NCBI GenBank assembly: GCA_031460505.1 | Contig: JAVKTT010000001.1 | Location: 607,670 to 671,669 of the forward strand | Reading direction: 5' to 3' | Length of the DNA: 64,000 nucleotides | DNA from: JAAYTL01 sp031460505 | Lineage (GTDB): Bacteria; Bacillota; Clostridia; Tissierellales; Tissierellaceae | In this document: one piece after another, positions 43,010-51,394 of the stretch | Numbering within the stretch: the stretch's first letter is position 1 | Layout of the letters: the number at the start of each line of letters is the position of its first letter | Notes under the pieces: model-generated | What the model saw: the letters and a program-made list of their open reading frames with translations, nothing else | What the model was told of the DNA's origin: nothing | Databases searched by the model: none | Position numbers and translations under genes: made by a program

Positions 43010-44356
43010 CTATTGAATAAAATTTTCTTTATTAAGAAATTTAGTAAATTCTTTTTTCCAGACTAATTCTACTGTACCAGTTGGACCATTTCTATGTTTT
43101 GCTATAATAACTTCACCTATATTCTTCTTATCGGATTCTTCGTTATAATATTCATCCCTATATAAGAACATTACAACGTCAGCATCCTGCTCTATTGCTC
43201 CTGATTCCCTTAAGTCTGATAATATAGGTCTATGGTCTGCCCTTAACTCTGGTGCACGAGATAGCTGAGATAATGCGATTACAGGACATTCCATTTCCTT
43301 AGCTAATGCCTTTAATCCTCTAGAAATCGCTGAGATCTCCTGTTGCCTATTCTCATTATGTCCTTCCATTGTCATCAATTGTAAATAATCTATAAGGACT
43401 AAATCTAATCCCTTTTCTACCTTAAGCCTTCTACATTTTGCCTTCATTTCCATTAAGGATATACCTGCTGTATCATCAATATATACTTTAGATTGAGATA
43501 AGGGCCCCATGGAATTTATTATCTGTAGCCACTCATCTTCGGAAAGCCTACCACTGATAATTTTTTGTAAATCTACATGAGCTACAGCTGAAATCATCCT
43601 TTGAACTAATTGTTCTTTAGACATCTCAAGTGAAAATATTGCCACACTAGCCTTAGCCTTTAAGGCACTATTGGTACAAATATTAATCCCAAATGCAGTT
43701 TTACCCATTGAAGGCCTCGCCGCTAATAGAACTAAATCTGACTTTTGTAATCCAGACAGTTTATTATCTATATCAATAAATCCTGTAGTCAGTCCAGTCA
43801 AGCCACCTTCATTTGCTGCCATCTCTTCTATTTTCGCAAAACTATCTAATAGAACCTCATTAATAGGAGAAAATCCTTCTCTATGGGTTCCCTGTGTAAT
43901 ATCAAAAATTTCTTTTTCTGCTTTTTCTATTATTGCACTTACATCTTCTGTATCTTCATAGGCCTTACCCATTATGTCATTGCTAGATTTTATAAGTCTT
44001 CTTAATAGAGACTTTTCTTCTACTATTTTACAATAATATTTTGTATTAGCAGTAGTAGCTACACCACTGGACAAATTCGCTAAATAAGTAACCCCACCCA
44101 CATTTTCTAAGGTTCCTCTTCTTTTCAATTCTTCAGATAAGGTTATTAAATCTACAGGCTCATTTTTATTAAATAAGATTGTGATGGCTTCATAAATTTC
44201 TCCATTTGCTTCTTTATAAAAATCTTCAGATCTAATAATTTCAATTGCTGTATTTATAGCTTCCTTATCTGTTATCATTGCTCCTAATACAGATTGTTCA
44301 GCTTCAATACTATGGGGAGGAATTCTTCCAATACTTACAGCTTCCACTTGCATCAT
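43010..44356 (-). CDS. dnaB: Replicative DNA helicase DnaB
   Basis: Hexameric replication-fork helicase of 448 residues. The N-terminal primase-interaction domain starts RIPPHSIEAEQSVLGAMI. The RecA-like domain has Walker A AARPSMGKTAFG, then LEMSKEQLVQRM, Walker B LVLIDYLQLM and the arginine-finger region LSRAPELR. Length is usual, with no intein. Its ATG follows the rplI stop codon by one base, so translation is probably coupled. The order rpsF-ssb-rpsR ... gdpP-rplI-dnaB is a conserved Firmicutes cluster. Confidence 0.98.
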   Translation of the reverse strand: MMQVEAVSIGRIPPHSIEAEQSVLGAMITDKEAINTAIEIIRSEDFYKEANGEIYEAITILFNKNEPVDLITLSEELKRRGTLENVGGVTYLANLSSGVATTANTKYYCKIVEEKSLLRRLIKSSNDIMGKAYEDTEDVSAIIEKAEKEIFDITQGTHREGFSPINEVLLDSFAKIEEMAANEGGLTGLTTGFIDIDNKLSGLQKSDLVLLAARPSMGKTAFGINICTNSALKAKASVAIFSLEMSKEQLVQRMISAVAHVDLQKIISGRLSEDEWLQIINSMGPLSQSKVYIDDTAGISLMEMKAKCRRLKVEKGLDLVLIDYLQLMTMEGHNENRQQEISAISRGLKALAKEMECPVIALSQLSRAPELRADHRPILSDLRESGAIEQDADVVMFLYRDEYYNEESDKKNIGEVIIAKHRNGPTGTVELVWKKEFTKFLNKENFIQ

Positions 44357-44357
44357 C

Positions 44358-44804
44358 CTATTCTATAGTCACATTAACCTTTAAGCTTGCAGTTATCTCT
44401 GGATAAACCCTTATATCTACATTTGTTTCTCCAGCAGATTTAATATTTTCCTTTAACTCTATCTTCTTTTTATCTATATCTAATTTATGTTGTTTTTTTA
44501 ATCTTTCTGCTATGTCTTTAGAAGTTATGGAACCAAATAATCTTCCACCTTCTCCACCCTTACCTTTTAACTCAACAGTTATTTTTTCTATTGTCTCTTT
44601 CAGTTTAAGAGCTTCTTCTTTTTCTTTTTTAAGCTTTGCTTCTTTATCTTTCATTTCTTCTTCCCATTTTTTTAAATTAGCTGGTGTAGCCTCTACAGCT
44701 AATTCCTTTGGGAATAAGAAGTTTCTAGCATAGCCTGTCTTAGAATTAATTAAGTCTCCCTTTTTACCTAAACCCTTTACATCTTCTAATAGAATAACCT
44801 TCAA
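44358..44804 (-). CDS. rplI: 50S ribosomal protein L9
   Basis: Ribosomal protein L9 of 148 residues, the usual length. The N-terminal domain is KVILLEDVKGLGKKGDLINSKTGYARNFL; a long charged helix links it to the C-terminal domain. The start is TTG at 44804, placed by GGGAAGGTG upstream and by the family length. A longer in-frame ATG at 44834 would overlap gdpP. The start is two bases from the gdpP stop. Confidence 0.96.
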   Translation of the reverse strand: MKVILLEDVKGLGKKGDLINSKTGYARNFLFPKELAVEATPANLKKWEEEMKDKEAKLKKEKEEALKLKETIEKITVELKGKGGEGGRLFGSITSKDIAERLKKQHKLDIDKKKIELKENIKSAGETNVDIRVYPEITASLKVNVTIE

Positions 44805-44805
44805 A

Positions 44806-46800
44806 TCATTCACCTTCCCTAAAATATTTATCAATTGTATCTATTAACATTTCTTCAGCTTCATCTATTGTAACTCCCATCAACTGAACTCCTGCACTTG
44901 TAAGATGTCCTCCACCACCTAATTTCTCCATAATTAGCTGTACTGATATACCACCTAAGGACCTTCCTGAAATATGAATCCTATCGTTTGAATAGGTCAA
45001 TACAAAGGAAGCCTCGACACCTTTAATATCCAGTAGTTCGTTTGATGATTGTGCTGCTATAAGTAAACCATTATCAATATCTCTTTCAAGCCTACCAATT
45101 GCAATCCTATCAAAAACAATTTTTGAAGAACTAATTACTTCTGCCTTATAGATAAATGTATCGTAGTCATCTCTAAATAATTGCCTTACAGAAGTCGTAT
45201 CTGCGCCTGCTCTTTTTAGTATTGATGCTGCTTCAAAGGTTCTAACACCAGTTTGGAAGCTAAAACCATTAGTATCTACAGTAATTCCTGATAAAAGCGC
45301 TTCTGCTTCAAACTTAGTTAAGTTAATATTATCACTCATATATGACAATATCTCTGTAACTAACTCACTAGTAGAAGAAGCATATGGCTCTAAATATGTC
45401 AACACTGGATCTTTGACAAACTCTGCCCCTCTTCTATGATGGTCTATTACTACAATCCTTTTAACCTCATCCAATAACTCAGGAGCTTCAGTAAAACTAG
45501 GTTTGTGATTATCAACTAATATCATTAAAGAATTATCATTTATAAGATTCTGTGCATCAGATGTGCTAATTACAGACTCAAATAATTCTGGTTGGTCTAC
45601 TTTCATTTTATCACATATATTTGTTATAGATGGATTTTCTTCATTTATTATTATATATCCATTTTTCCCTCTATTCTTTACTCCTCTAAGTACACCAACT
45701 GCAGCTCCTATAGAATCCATGTCTGGGTTTTTATGTCCCATAACAAATACATTTTCTGCCTGGTCTATAAGCTGCCTTAATGCATGCCCGATGACCCTTG
45801 CCCTTACCTTGTTTCTTTTCTCTAAGGCCTTAGATTTCCCACCGTAAAACTCATATGAACCTTCCTTGTTTAGAACTGCTTGATCTCCGCCTCTTCCTAA
45901 TGCAATATCAATTGCAGCCTTTGCATTGTTATAAGATTGATTTAAGTTTTCACCGGTAGCAGATACCCCTATACTCAATGTTATAGGTATTGTATTTTCT
46001 ATATCTAATTCTCTAATATCATCTAATATATCAAATTTTTTCTCTTGAACCTTTACTAGAGCTTCATTATCTATTAATACCAAATATTTATCATTTTCAT
46101 ATTTTCTAACTATACCATTATGTTTAGTAAAATACTCGGTTATGTTCTTATCTATTTCCGCTATCAATTGTGGTCTGTGAATATCTGGAGTATTATTTTT
46201 TACATCATCATAATTATCTATATAAATTAATGATACAATAGTTCTATCATCATTATATTGTTTTTCTAATTCAAAGTATACTGTATAATCTACCCAATAC
46301 AGTATAGTCAGTTTATTACTTGTAGTTGCAGTTTTTTTACTGTCTACAAAATTTGGATAAACTAAATAACTCTTTTTATCATATATTATCTTTTTAGGTT
46401 CATTTTCTCCACTTTTAAACAAATCTTCTAAATTAAATCCTGGAATTAACTCATAAATTCTTTCATTTAATATGTCATCTTCAATTATCATATTCAAAAA
46501 TGGTGTATTATACCAAGTTATGCTACCCTTCTCATCTATTATAACAAGTGGAAATGGCATATTGAATATGGCGTGTTTTGCAGCTGTCTCAAATTCCTCT
46601 GACAGAAGCTCTATATATTTGTTTACTTCCTTGTTTTTATTATCTGTTTCAGTATATGCATGATATATTAAATAGCCTAGAATAAGTAAAGATATAACAC
46701 CTAAAACAGGCTGGTATATCCATATTATTATGGTCATAACAGTTAGAGCTATTAGATATAGTTTATTATCCCACCAGTGGAATAACTTGTTATTATTCAT
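44806..46800 (-). CDS. gdpP: Cyclic-di-AMP phosphodiesterase GdpP
   Basis: Membrane-bound phosphodiesterase of 664 residues that hydrolyses c-di-AMP. Two membrane segments near residues 15-50 come first, then a PAS domain (about 80-150), a degenerate GGDEF domain (about 180-310) and DHH/DHHA1 catalytic domains (about 340-664). DHH motifs GHKNPDMDSIG and VIDHHRRG carry the metal-binding Asp and His residues; GGGGHLTSAG closes DHHA1. The stop is two bases from the rplI start. Substrate assignment is by family. AGGAGG precedes the start. Confidence 0.95.
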   Translation of the reverse strand: MNNNKLFHWWDNKLYLIALTVMTIIIWIYQPVLGVISLLILGYLIYHAYTETDNKNKEVNKYIELLSEEFETAAKHAIFNMPFPLVIIDEKGSITWYNTPFLNMIIEDDILNERIYELIPGFNLEDLFKSGENEPKKIIYDKKSYLVYPNFVDSKKTATTSNKLTILYWVDYTVYFELEKQYNDDRTIVSLIYIDNYDDVKNNTPDIHRPQLIAEIDKNITEYFTKHNGIVRKYENDKYLVLIDNEALVKVQEKKFDILDDIRELDIENTIPITLSIGVSATGENLNQSYNNAKAAIDIALGRGGDQAVLNKEGSYEFYGGKSKALEKRNKVRARVIGHALRQLIDQAENVFVMGHKNPDMDSIGAAVGVLRGVKNRGKNGYIIINEENPSITNICDKMKVDQPELFESVISTSDAQNLINDNSLMILVDNHKPSFTEAPELLDEVKRIVVIDHHRRGAEFVKDPVLTYLEPYASSTSELVTEILSYMSDNINLTKFEAEALLSGITVDTNGFSFQTGVRTFEAASILKRAGADTTSVRQLFRDDYDTFIYKAEVISSSKIVFDRIAIGRLERDIDNGLLIAAQSSNELLDIKGVEASFVLTYSNDRIHISGRSLGGISVQLIMEKLGGGGHLTSAGVQLMGVTIDEAEEMLIDTIDKYFREGE

Positions 46801-46813
46801 ATAAATCCTCCTA

Positions 46814-47761
46814 CTAGGACTTAGCCCTTTTAAATTTTCTTAAATCAAATATGACATCTACGCCACCTAATATTGAAATTCCTGAAAAGATGTGAGGACT
46901 AAATATTAAAATAATATATGTTAATACTCTCAAGAATTTTTTTGTTTTTATCTTTAATAGAAAATAATGAATTACAGAAAATCCTTGGATAAATAGTGTA
47001 ACTCCTAGTAATATCATTATATTAACATATATTGAATCTGCATAACTTATATTCATCCATCTCATAAAAAATCCAGTTAATATCATTATTAATGAACCAG
47101 TTGTAAAATTATCTGGCAATCTAAATCTTGAAAAACTAGGTAAGTTTAATATACTAATTCCAGTTTTTCTTAGACCAAATGTAGTCAGTAAATAATTGAT
47201 ATAACTTCCTATATATATAGAAATAAATATGACAGATGGAAATATCATTAAAACTGTTTCAAAATTAGATCTTAATGAATCTCTTGTTTCCAATAATTCA
47301 TATGAGGTAAAACCCATCTCTTTTAACATGTCCATCTGAACTGATAAAGTTTGGCTAAAATTCTCTTCTAATTGTGAAACTAAATCATATCCTCCAATTT
47401 TTAATAACCCAAATAATAAAGTTATAGACACAAATAATATTGAAGCAGAGTATAACACCACTTTAATAGCTTTATATCTTTTGTGAATTAAATATATGTT
47501 CATAGCAATAAATGGTCCATATACTAAAAATAATAATAGACTTGATAATGGTTCGAATATAATACCTATTGTTAACAAAGTAGCAACTAAACTAAGTAAA
47601 GCTGATTTTAAGTCTGTTTTAATTCCATAAATAATAAACGGTACTGGTGTTATCATTAATAATGGTGGAAAATAATATATAGAAAATGCAATATATATAC
47701 TCATTATGATAGCTAATATTATACTTTCATATGAACTCATATTAGTTTTGTTTTCATTCAT
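46814..47761 (-). CDS. yybS: YybS family (DUF2232) membrane protein
   Basis: Integral membrane protein of 315 residues with about eight hydrophobic segments. It matches the YybS/DUF2232 family by location, just ahead of gdpP in the Firmicutes rpsF-dnaB cluster, and by its general membrane pattern (ending HYFLLKIKTKKFLRVLTYIILIF). Function is not established. GAGGTGAG precedes its ATG and the gdpP start follows 13 bases after its stop, so it is co-transcribed. Confidence 0.82.
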   Translation of the reverse strand: MNENKTNMSSYESIILAIIMSIYIAFSIYYFPPLLMITPVPFIIYGIKTDLKSALLSLVATLLTIGIIFEPLSSLLLFLVYGPFIAMNIYLIHKRYKAIKVVLYSASILFVSITLLFGLLKIGGYDLVSQLEENFSQTLSVQMDMLKEMGFTSYELLETRDSLRSNFETVLMIFPSVIFISIYIGSYINYLLTTFGLRKTGISILNLPSFSRFRLPDNFTTGSLIMILTGFFMRWMNISYADSIYVNIMILLGVTLFIQGFSVIHYFLLKIKTKKFLRVLTYIILIFSPHIFSGISILGGVDVIFDLRKFKRAKS

Positions 47762-47774
47762 ATACTCACCTCGA

Positions 47775-48098
47775 TTATTTCCTTCCTTCTATATGCTCTA
47801 AAAGATTACTTAAATCTCCATACCATTTTTCAATCTTATGCTCTTCAATTAAATTCAATCTAATATTTTCCTTTAATGTCAAGTCCAATTCCTTAAAGCT
47901 TATTCCTAATCTCTTTGCCAATACATAGGATTCCATTATTATATTAGAAAGAGTATCTTCCATATTCTCTTTACTGTTTTCTTCTGGATCAACGAACATT
48001 CTATTTAGATATGCTATGTTTGTTAATAGTTCTGATTTTAACCATTCAACTGTCTTCATATTCTTCACTATATCTATATCTCTACTATTACTATTCAC
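47775..48098 (-). CDS. MazG-like family protein
   Basis: A 107-residue helical protein beginning with GTG. KTVEWLKSELLTNIAYLNRMF and NIIMESYVLAKRLGISFKELD resemble the MazG-like nucleotide pyrophosphohydrolase family of short proteins found beside yybS in Clostridia. The metal-binding EExxE-type motifs of active MazG are not obvious, so enzymatic activity is uncertain. It precedes yybS by 13 bases and probably opens that transcript. A TATAAT lies upstream near 48135, with a poor -35. Confidence 0.65.
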   Translation of the reverse strand: MNSNSRDIDIVKNMKTVEWLKSELLTNIAYLNRMFVDPEENSKENMEDTLSNIIMESYVLAKRLGISFKELDLTLKENIRLNLIEEHKIEKWYGDLSNLLEHIEGRK

Positions 48099-48202
48099 CA
48101 GACTCCCCTACCTTTATATACTTATTATATTCTAATAATCTGAACTAAATGTTTGTTTAAGGTCTTATTAAAATAATACAAATTAAAGCTTAATAAGTCA
48201 AA

Positions 48203-48228
48203 TAAAAAAGAGAGGACAATCCTCTCTT
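48203..48228 (-). terminator. Terminator of rpsF-ssb-rpsR
   Basis: AAGAGAGGA (48209-48217) with TCCTCTCTT (48220-48228), followed on the minus strand by TTTTTTATT. It overlaps the rpsR stop codon. Confidence 0.92.
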
Positions 48229-48451
48229 ATTCTGCACTATATGGTAATAAAGCTACTTGTCTAGCTCTTTTAATTGCAATTGTTACTTCTCTTTGATGTT
48301 TTGAACAGTTTCCTGATATTCTTCTAGGTAAAATCTTACCTCTATCAGTTACATATTTTTTAAGTTTATTTATATCTTTATAATCAATATGATCTACTTT
48401 ATCTGCACAGAAACTACAAATTTTTCTTCTAGGTTTAAATCTTCTTTGCAT
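48227..48451 (-). CDS. rpsR: 30S ribosomal protein S18
   Basis: Ribosomal protein of 74 residues that pairs with S6 on the platform of the small subunit. RRISGNCSKHQREVTIAIKRARQVALLPY is conserved. The N-terminal CSFCADK with Cys residues later in the chain suggests the zinc-binding (C+) form. AGGAGGG precedes the ATG. Last gene of rpsF-ssb-rpsR. Confidence 0.98.
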   Translation of the reverse strand: MQRRFKPRRKICSFCADKVDHIDYKDINKLKKYVTDRGKILPRRISGNCSKHQREVTIAIKRARQVALLPYSAE

Positions 48452-48465
48452 CTTTTTCCCTCCTC

Positions 48466-48909
48466 CTAAAATGGAATATCGTCATTATCAGTAGGATGGA
48501 ATCCATCTATGCCTGGAAAACCAAAATCTTGAGAATTATCAAATCCTGAATCTCTATTAGGTTTGTCTCCCCATTCTAAAAATTCAACATTGTTAGCTAC
48601 TACATCAGTGGTAAATACTTTTTTACCATCTTTGTCATCATAACTACCAGTTTGAATTCTACCTTGCACAGCTGTTAATCTACCTTTTACTAAATAATTA
48701 GCACAATTTTCAGCCTGTTTTCCCCAAACTACGATTCTAATAAAATCTGCTGTTGGTTGATTTTTCGATTCCATCTCTTGTTTTTTTTCTCTAGATAAAT
48801 TTTTATCTACAGCTAACGTAAATGTTGATACTGCTGTACCAGAATTAGGAATATATCTAAGTTCTGGATCTCTCGTTAATCTTCCTATTAATGTAACATT
48901 ATTCATCAT
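48466..48909 (-). CDS. ssb: Single-stranded DNA-binding protein
   Basis: OB-fold protein of 147 residues that coats single-stranded DNA. It begins NNVTLIGRLTRDPELRYIPNSGTAVSTFTLAV; WGKQAENCANYLVKG is typical. The C-terminal acidic tip ends DDIPF, needed for partner binding. It sits between rpsF and rpsR as in most Firmicutes. Confidence 0.98.
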   Translation of the reverse strand: MMNNVTLIGRLTRDPELRYIPNSGTAVSTFTLAVDKNLSREKKQEMESKNQPTADFIRIVVWGKQAENCANYLVKGRLTAVQGRIQTGSYDDKDGKKVFTTDVVANNVEFLEWGDKPNRDSGFDNSQDFGFPGIDGFHPTDNDDIPF

Positions 48910-48924
48910 TTCACCGTCCTTAGA

Positions 48925-49209
48925 TTATTCTTCTTCTCTAATGATCATGTGTCTCATAATGATGTCGGAAATCTTAGATATTCTATCTAATTCTTTAACA
49001 ACTTCTGGCGTACCTTCGAAGTTAACTAAAACATAGTATCCTTCACCTATATCATCAATAAGATAAGCAAGTTTTCTAATTCCCCACTCATCAACATTTG
49101 AAATGGAACCATCTGCTTCGATTATACCTTTTAATCTGTCTAGTAGTTGATTTCTTTTTTCTTCTTCAGCATCTGTAAAGAAGATAAACATAGCTTCATA
49201 TTTTCTCAT
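48925..49209 (-). CDS. rpsF: 30S ribosomal protein S6
   Basis: Ribosomal protein of 94 residues. RKYEAMFIFFTDAEEEKRNQ is the typical start and KYEAMFI...NFEGTPEVVKELDRISKISDIIMRHMIIR the end. I begin at ATG 49209, eight bases after AGGAGG; an in-frame GTG at 49218 lies in that site. First gene of the operon, with a possible S6:S18 autoregulatory hairpin in the leader. Confidence 0.98.
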   Translation of the reverse strand: MRKYEAMFIFFTDAEEEKRNQLLDRLKGIIEADGSISNVDEWGIRKLAYLIDDIGEGYYVLVNFEGTPEVVKELDRISKISDIIMRHMIIREEE

Positions 49210-49225
49210 GACATTCACCTCCTTG

Positions 49226-49245
49226 TGGACTATCGGCCCTATCCA
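49226..49245 (-). promoter_or_regulatory. Possible S6:S18-binding leader hairpin of rpsF
   Basis: In the rpsF leader, next to the ribosome-binding site, the minus strand reads TGGA...TCCA around GGGCCGATAG. The exposed CCG near a stem resembles the described S6:S18 autoregulatory motif. The fit is partial. Confidence 0.4.
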
Positions 49246-49277
49246 TTAAGATAGAGCAAGGATAATTTACTCAAAGT

Positions 49278-49306
49278 ATTATACCATTAAATAATATATT
49301 ATACAA
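49278..49306 (-). promoter_or_regulatory. rpsF operon promoter
   Basis: On the minus strand TTGTAT (49301-49306), 17 bases, TATAAT (49278-49283), preceded by TG as an extended -10. Confidence 0.8.
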
Positions 49307-49333
49307 GCACAAAACATAATAGCTTCGTAATAT

Positions 49334-49399
49334 TTTACATAGTTTTAACATTGGGAATATATTAGATTTTACATGTACATACTATCATGTGAATATAAT
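49334..49399 (+). promoter_or_regulatory. pstS promoter with Pho boxes
   Basis: TTTACA (49334), TTAACA (49345, 11 bases on) and TTTACA (49368, 23 bases on) are Pho-box-like repeats. TATAAT at 49394-49399 is the -10 box; no good -35 exists, as expected for a promoter driven by a PhoP/PhoB-type activator. Confidence 0.82.
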
Positions 49400-49427
49400 A
49401 AATAATTTTGATTGAAAGGGAGATAAA

Positions 49428-50339
49428 ATGAAAAAGATAATAAGTTTAAGTTTAGTTATAATGCTATTATTCGCATTTGCAGTAGGCTGTACATCAGATA
49501 ATGGAGGAAATGAAACACCTGATACAGGAAATCAAACACCACCAGCAAATGATACAGTAGATTTTGATACTTCCGAAACAATAAACGTAGTAAGTAGAGA
49601 AGACGGTTCAGGTACTAGAGGTGCTTTTGTTGAAATAGTTGGAGTTGAAGATGCAGACGGAAACGATGCCACTTATGAAGAAGCAGTTATCCAAAATGGT
49701 ACAAGTGGAGTTATGACAACTGTAGCAGGAGATAAGTATTCAATAGGTTATATTTCATTAGGTTCATTAAATGATACTGTAAAAAGTGTTAGTGTTGAAG
49801 GTGCAGAAGCTACTACAGAGAATATTAAATCAGGTGCTTACAAAATTGCTAGACCATTTAATATTGCTTATAAAGCAGGTCTTAGCGAATTAGCACAAGA
49901 CTTTGTTAACTTTATTATGAGTGCTGATGGTCAAGCTATCATAGCAGACAATTCATTAATTGAAGCAGCTGATGATGCACAAGCATATACTGCTTCTGGA
50001 TTAAGTGGTACTATTACAGTAGGTGGTTCAACTTCTGTAACTCCAGTAATGGAAAAATTGGCAGAAGCATATGAAGGTTTAAACGAAGGAGTTTCAATTG
50101 AAATTCAATCTACTGGTTCTTCAGCAGGTATGACTGCAGCAATTGAAGGTAGTGCTGATATAGGAATGGCTTCAAGAGATTTAAAAGATTCAGAGAAAGC
50201 TGAATTAGAATACCAAGCTATAGGAATTGATGGTATTGCAGTAATAGTAAATAACGAAAGTACAATCACTGATTTAAGCATAGATGAAATTAAATCTATC
50301 TATCTAGGCGAAACTACTACTTGGAGTGAAGTAGAATAA
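49428..50339 (+). CDS. pstS: Phosphate-binding lipoprotein PstS, lobes in permuted order
   Basis: Phosphate receptor of 303 residues. Signal peptide and lipobox (FAVGC, Cys21) are followed by an Asn/Pro/Thr-rich linker. The order of the two lobes is reversed: VVSREDGSGTRGAFVEI (normally mid-protein) starts at about residue 52, and GTITVGGSTSVTPVMEKL (normally the N-terminus) lies at about residue 187; the protein ends at SIYLGETTTWSEVE, a segment that usually leads into VVSREDG. The phosphate-binding residues of both halves remain. I recall similar order in other Clostridia, so it may be a common variant. A terminator follows; pstC has its own promoter. Confidence 0.9.
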   Translation: MKKIISLSLVIMLLFAFAVGCTSDNGGNETPDTGNQTPPANDTVDFDTSETINVVSREDGSGTRGAFVEIVGVEDADGNDATYEEAVIQNGTSGVMTTVAGDKYSIGYISLGSLNDTVKSVSVEGAEATTENIKSGAYKIARPFNIAYKAGLSELAQDFVNFIMSADGQAIIADNSLIEAADDAQAYTASGLSGTITVGGSTSVTPVMEKLAEAYEGLNEGVSIEIQSTGSSAGMTAAIEGSADIGMASRDLKDSEKAELEYQAIGIDGIAVIVNNESTITDLSIDEIKSIYLGETTTWSEVE

Positions 50340-50352
50340 TATTACTAAATTT

Positions 50353-50386
50353 AAAGAGTCTAACTATTTGTTAGGCTCTTTTTTTA
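50353..50386 (+). terminator. pstS terminator
   Basis: AAAGAG-CTAAC stem with GTTAG-CTCTTT (50353-50379, one mismatch pair) followed by TTTTTTT. It separates pstS from pstC, leaving pstS as its own transcript. Confidence 0.88.
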
Positions 50387-50444
50387 CTTAAGCTTGCTGC
50401 ATACTAACTACACAATTGGTGAATATTAATCTTATATAAATTGC

Positions 50445-50510
50445 TTTACATGAATTTTACAAAATAGGATATATAGATTTTACATAGATTTGATATTTAT
50501 ATAGTATAAT
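50445..50510 (+). promoter_or_regulatory. pstC promoter with Pho boxes
   Basis: TTTACA at 50445, 50456 and 50479 (steps of 11 and 23) with TATAAT at 50505-50510. The spacing equals that before pstS, including 26 bases from the last repeat to the -10 box. Confidence 0.84.
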
Positions 50511-50536
50511 TAAGAAATTTTTTTAAAGGAGAAGCT

Positions 50537-51394
50537 ATGAAAAAATCATTAGAAGGTTTTATGAAAGTTATTTTTATTCTATGTGCAACTACTTCCATAT
50601 TGGCTATAATCCTAATCTGCTACTTTATATTTAGTGGTGGTGTTCCTTTTATCATGGAATATGGTCTAAAAGATTTCCTGTTGGGAACAAGTTGGAAGCC
50701 TAGTAACAATCCACCATCCTATGGGATACTCCCTATGATTTTTGGTTCATTAGTTATAACATTAGGAGCTATTATAATAGGTGTACCAATTGGAGTTTTA
50801 ACAGCAACATATTTAGCAAGATTTAGCAATAAAAAGTTATACAAATTTTTAAAACCAAGTGTAAATCTAATGGCGGGAATTCCATCTATAGTATATGGGT
50901 TCTTTGCGTTACAAGTTATAGTGCCTATAATAAAAGATATAGTAGGCGGAACAGGTATGAATATCATTACAGCATCTATACTCCTAGGTATAATGATACT
51001 ACCAACTATTATAGGATTAACTGAGTCCTCCATAAGAGCAGTTCCAGAAAGTTACTATGAAGGAAGTGTAGCTCTAGGGGCTAGCCACGAAAGATCAGTA
51101 ATGACAGTATTGCTACCAGCTGCAAAATCAGGGATATTATCTTCAATTATTTTAGGTATAGGACGTGCTATTGGTGAGACAATGGCAGTTATATTAGTAG
51201 CTGGGAATCAGCCACGTATTCCAGATAGCTTAACAAAAGGCGTTAGAACCATGACTACAAATATAGTACTTGAGATGGCTTATGCTGCAGATACTCACAG
51301 AGAAGCCCTTATTGCCACAGCAGTTGTGTTATTCGTCTTTATACTAATTATTAATGCTATCTTCTTGATTGTTAAAAGGAGGACCTTGAATTGA
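50537..51394 (+). CDS. pstC: Phosphate ABC transporter permease PstC
   Basis: Inner-membrane permease of 285 residues with six membrane segments. The EAA-like loop reads YYEGSVALGASHERSVMTVLLPAAKSG, followed by GRAIGETMAVILVAGN, both typical of PstC. It pairs with PstA and takes phosphate from PstS. AAAGGAGAAG precedes the ATG; the last bases overlap the TTG start of pstA. The operon continues pstC-pstA-pstB-phoU-phoB-phoR. Confidence 0.96.
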   Translation: MKKSLEGFMKVIFILCATTSILAIILICYFIFSGGVPFIMEYGLKDFLLGTSWKPSNNPPSYGILPMIFGSLVITLGAIIIGVPIGVLTATYLARFSNKKLYKFLKPSVNLMAGIPSIVYGFFALQVIVPIIKDIVGGTGMNIITASILLGIMILPTIIGLTESSIRAVPESYYEGSVALGASHERSVMTVLLPAAKSGILSSIILGIGRAIGETMAVILVAGNQPRIPDSLTKGVRTMTTNIVLEMAYAADTHREALIATAVVLFVFILIINAIFLIVKRRTLN

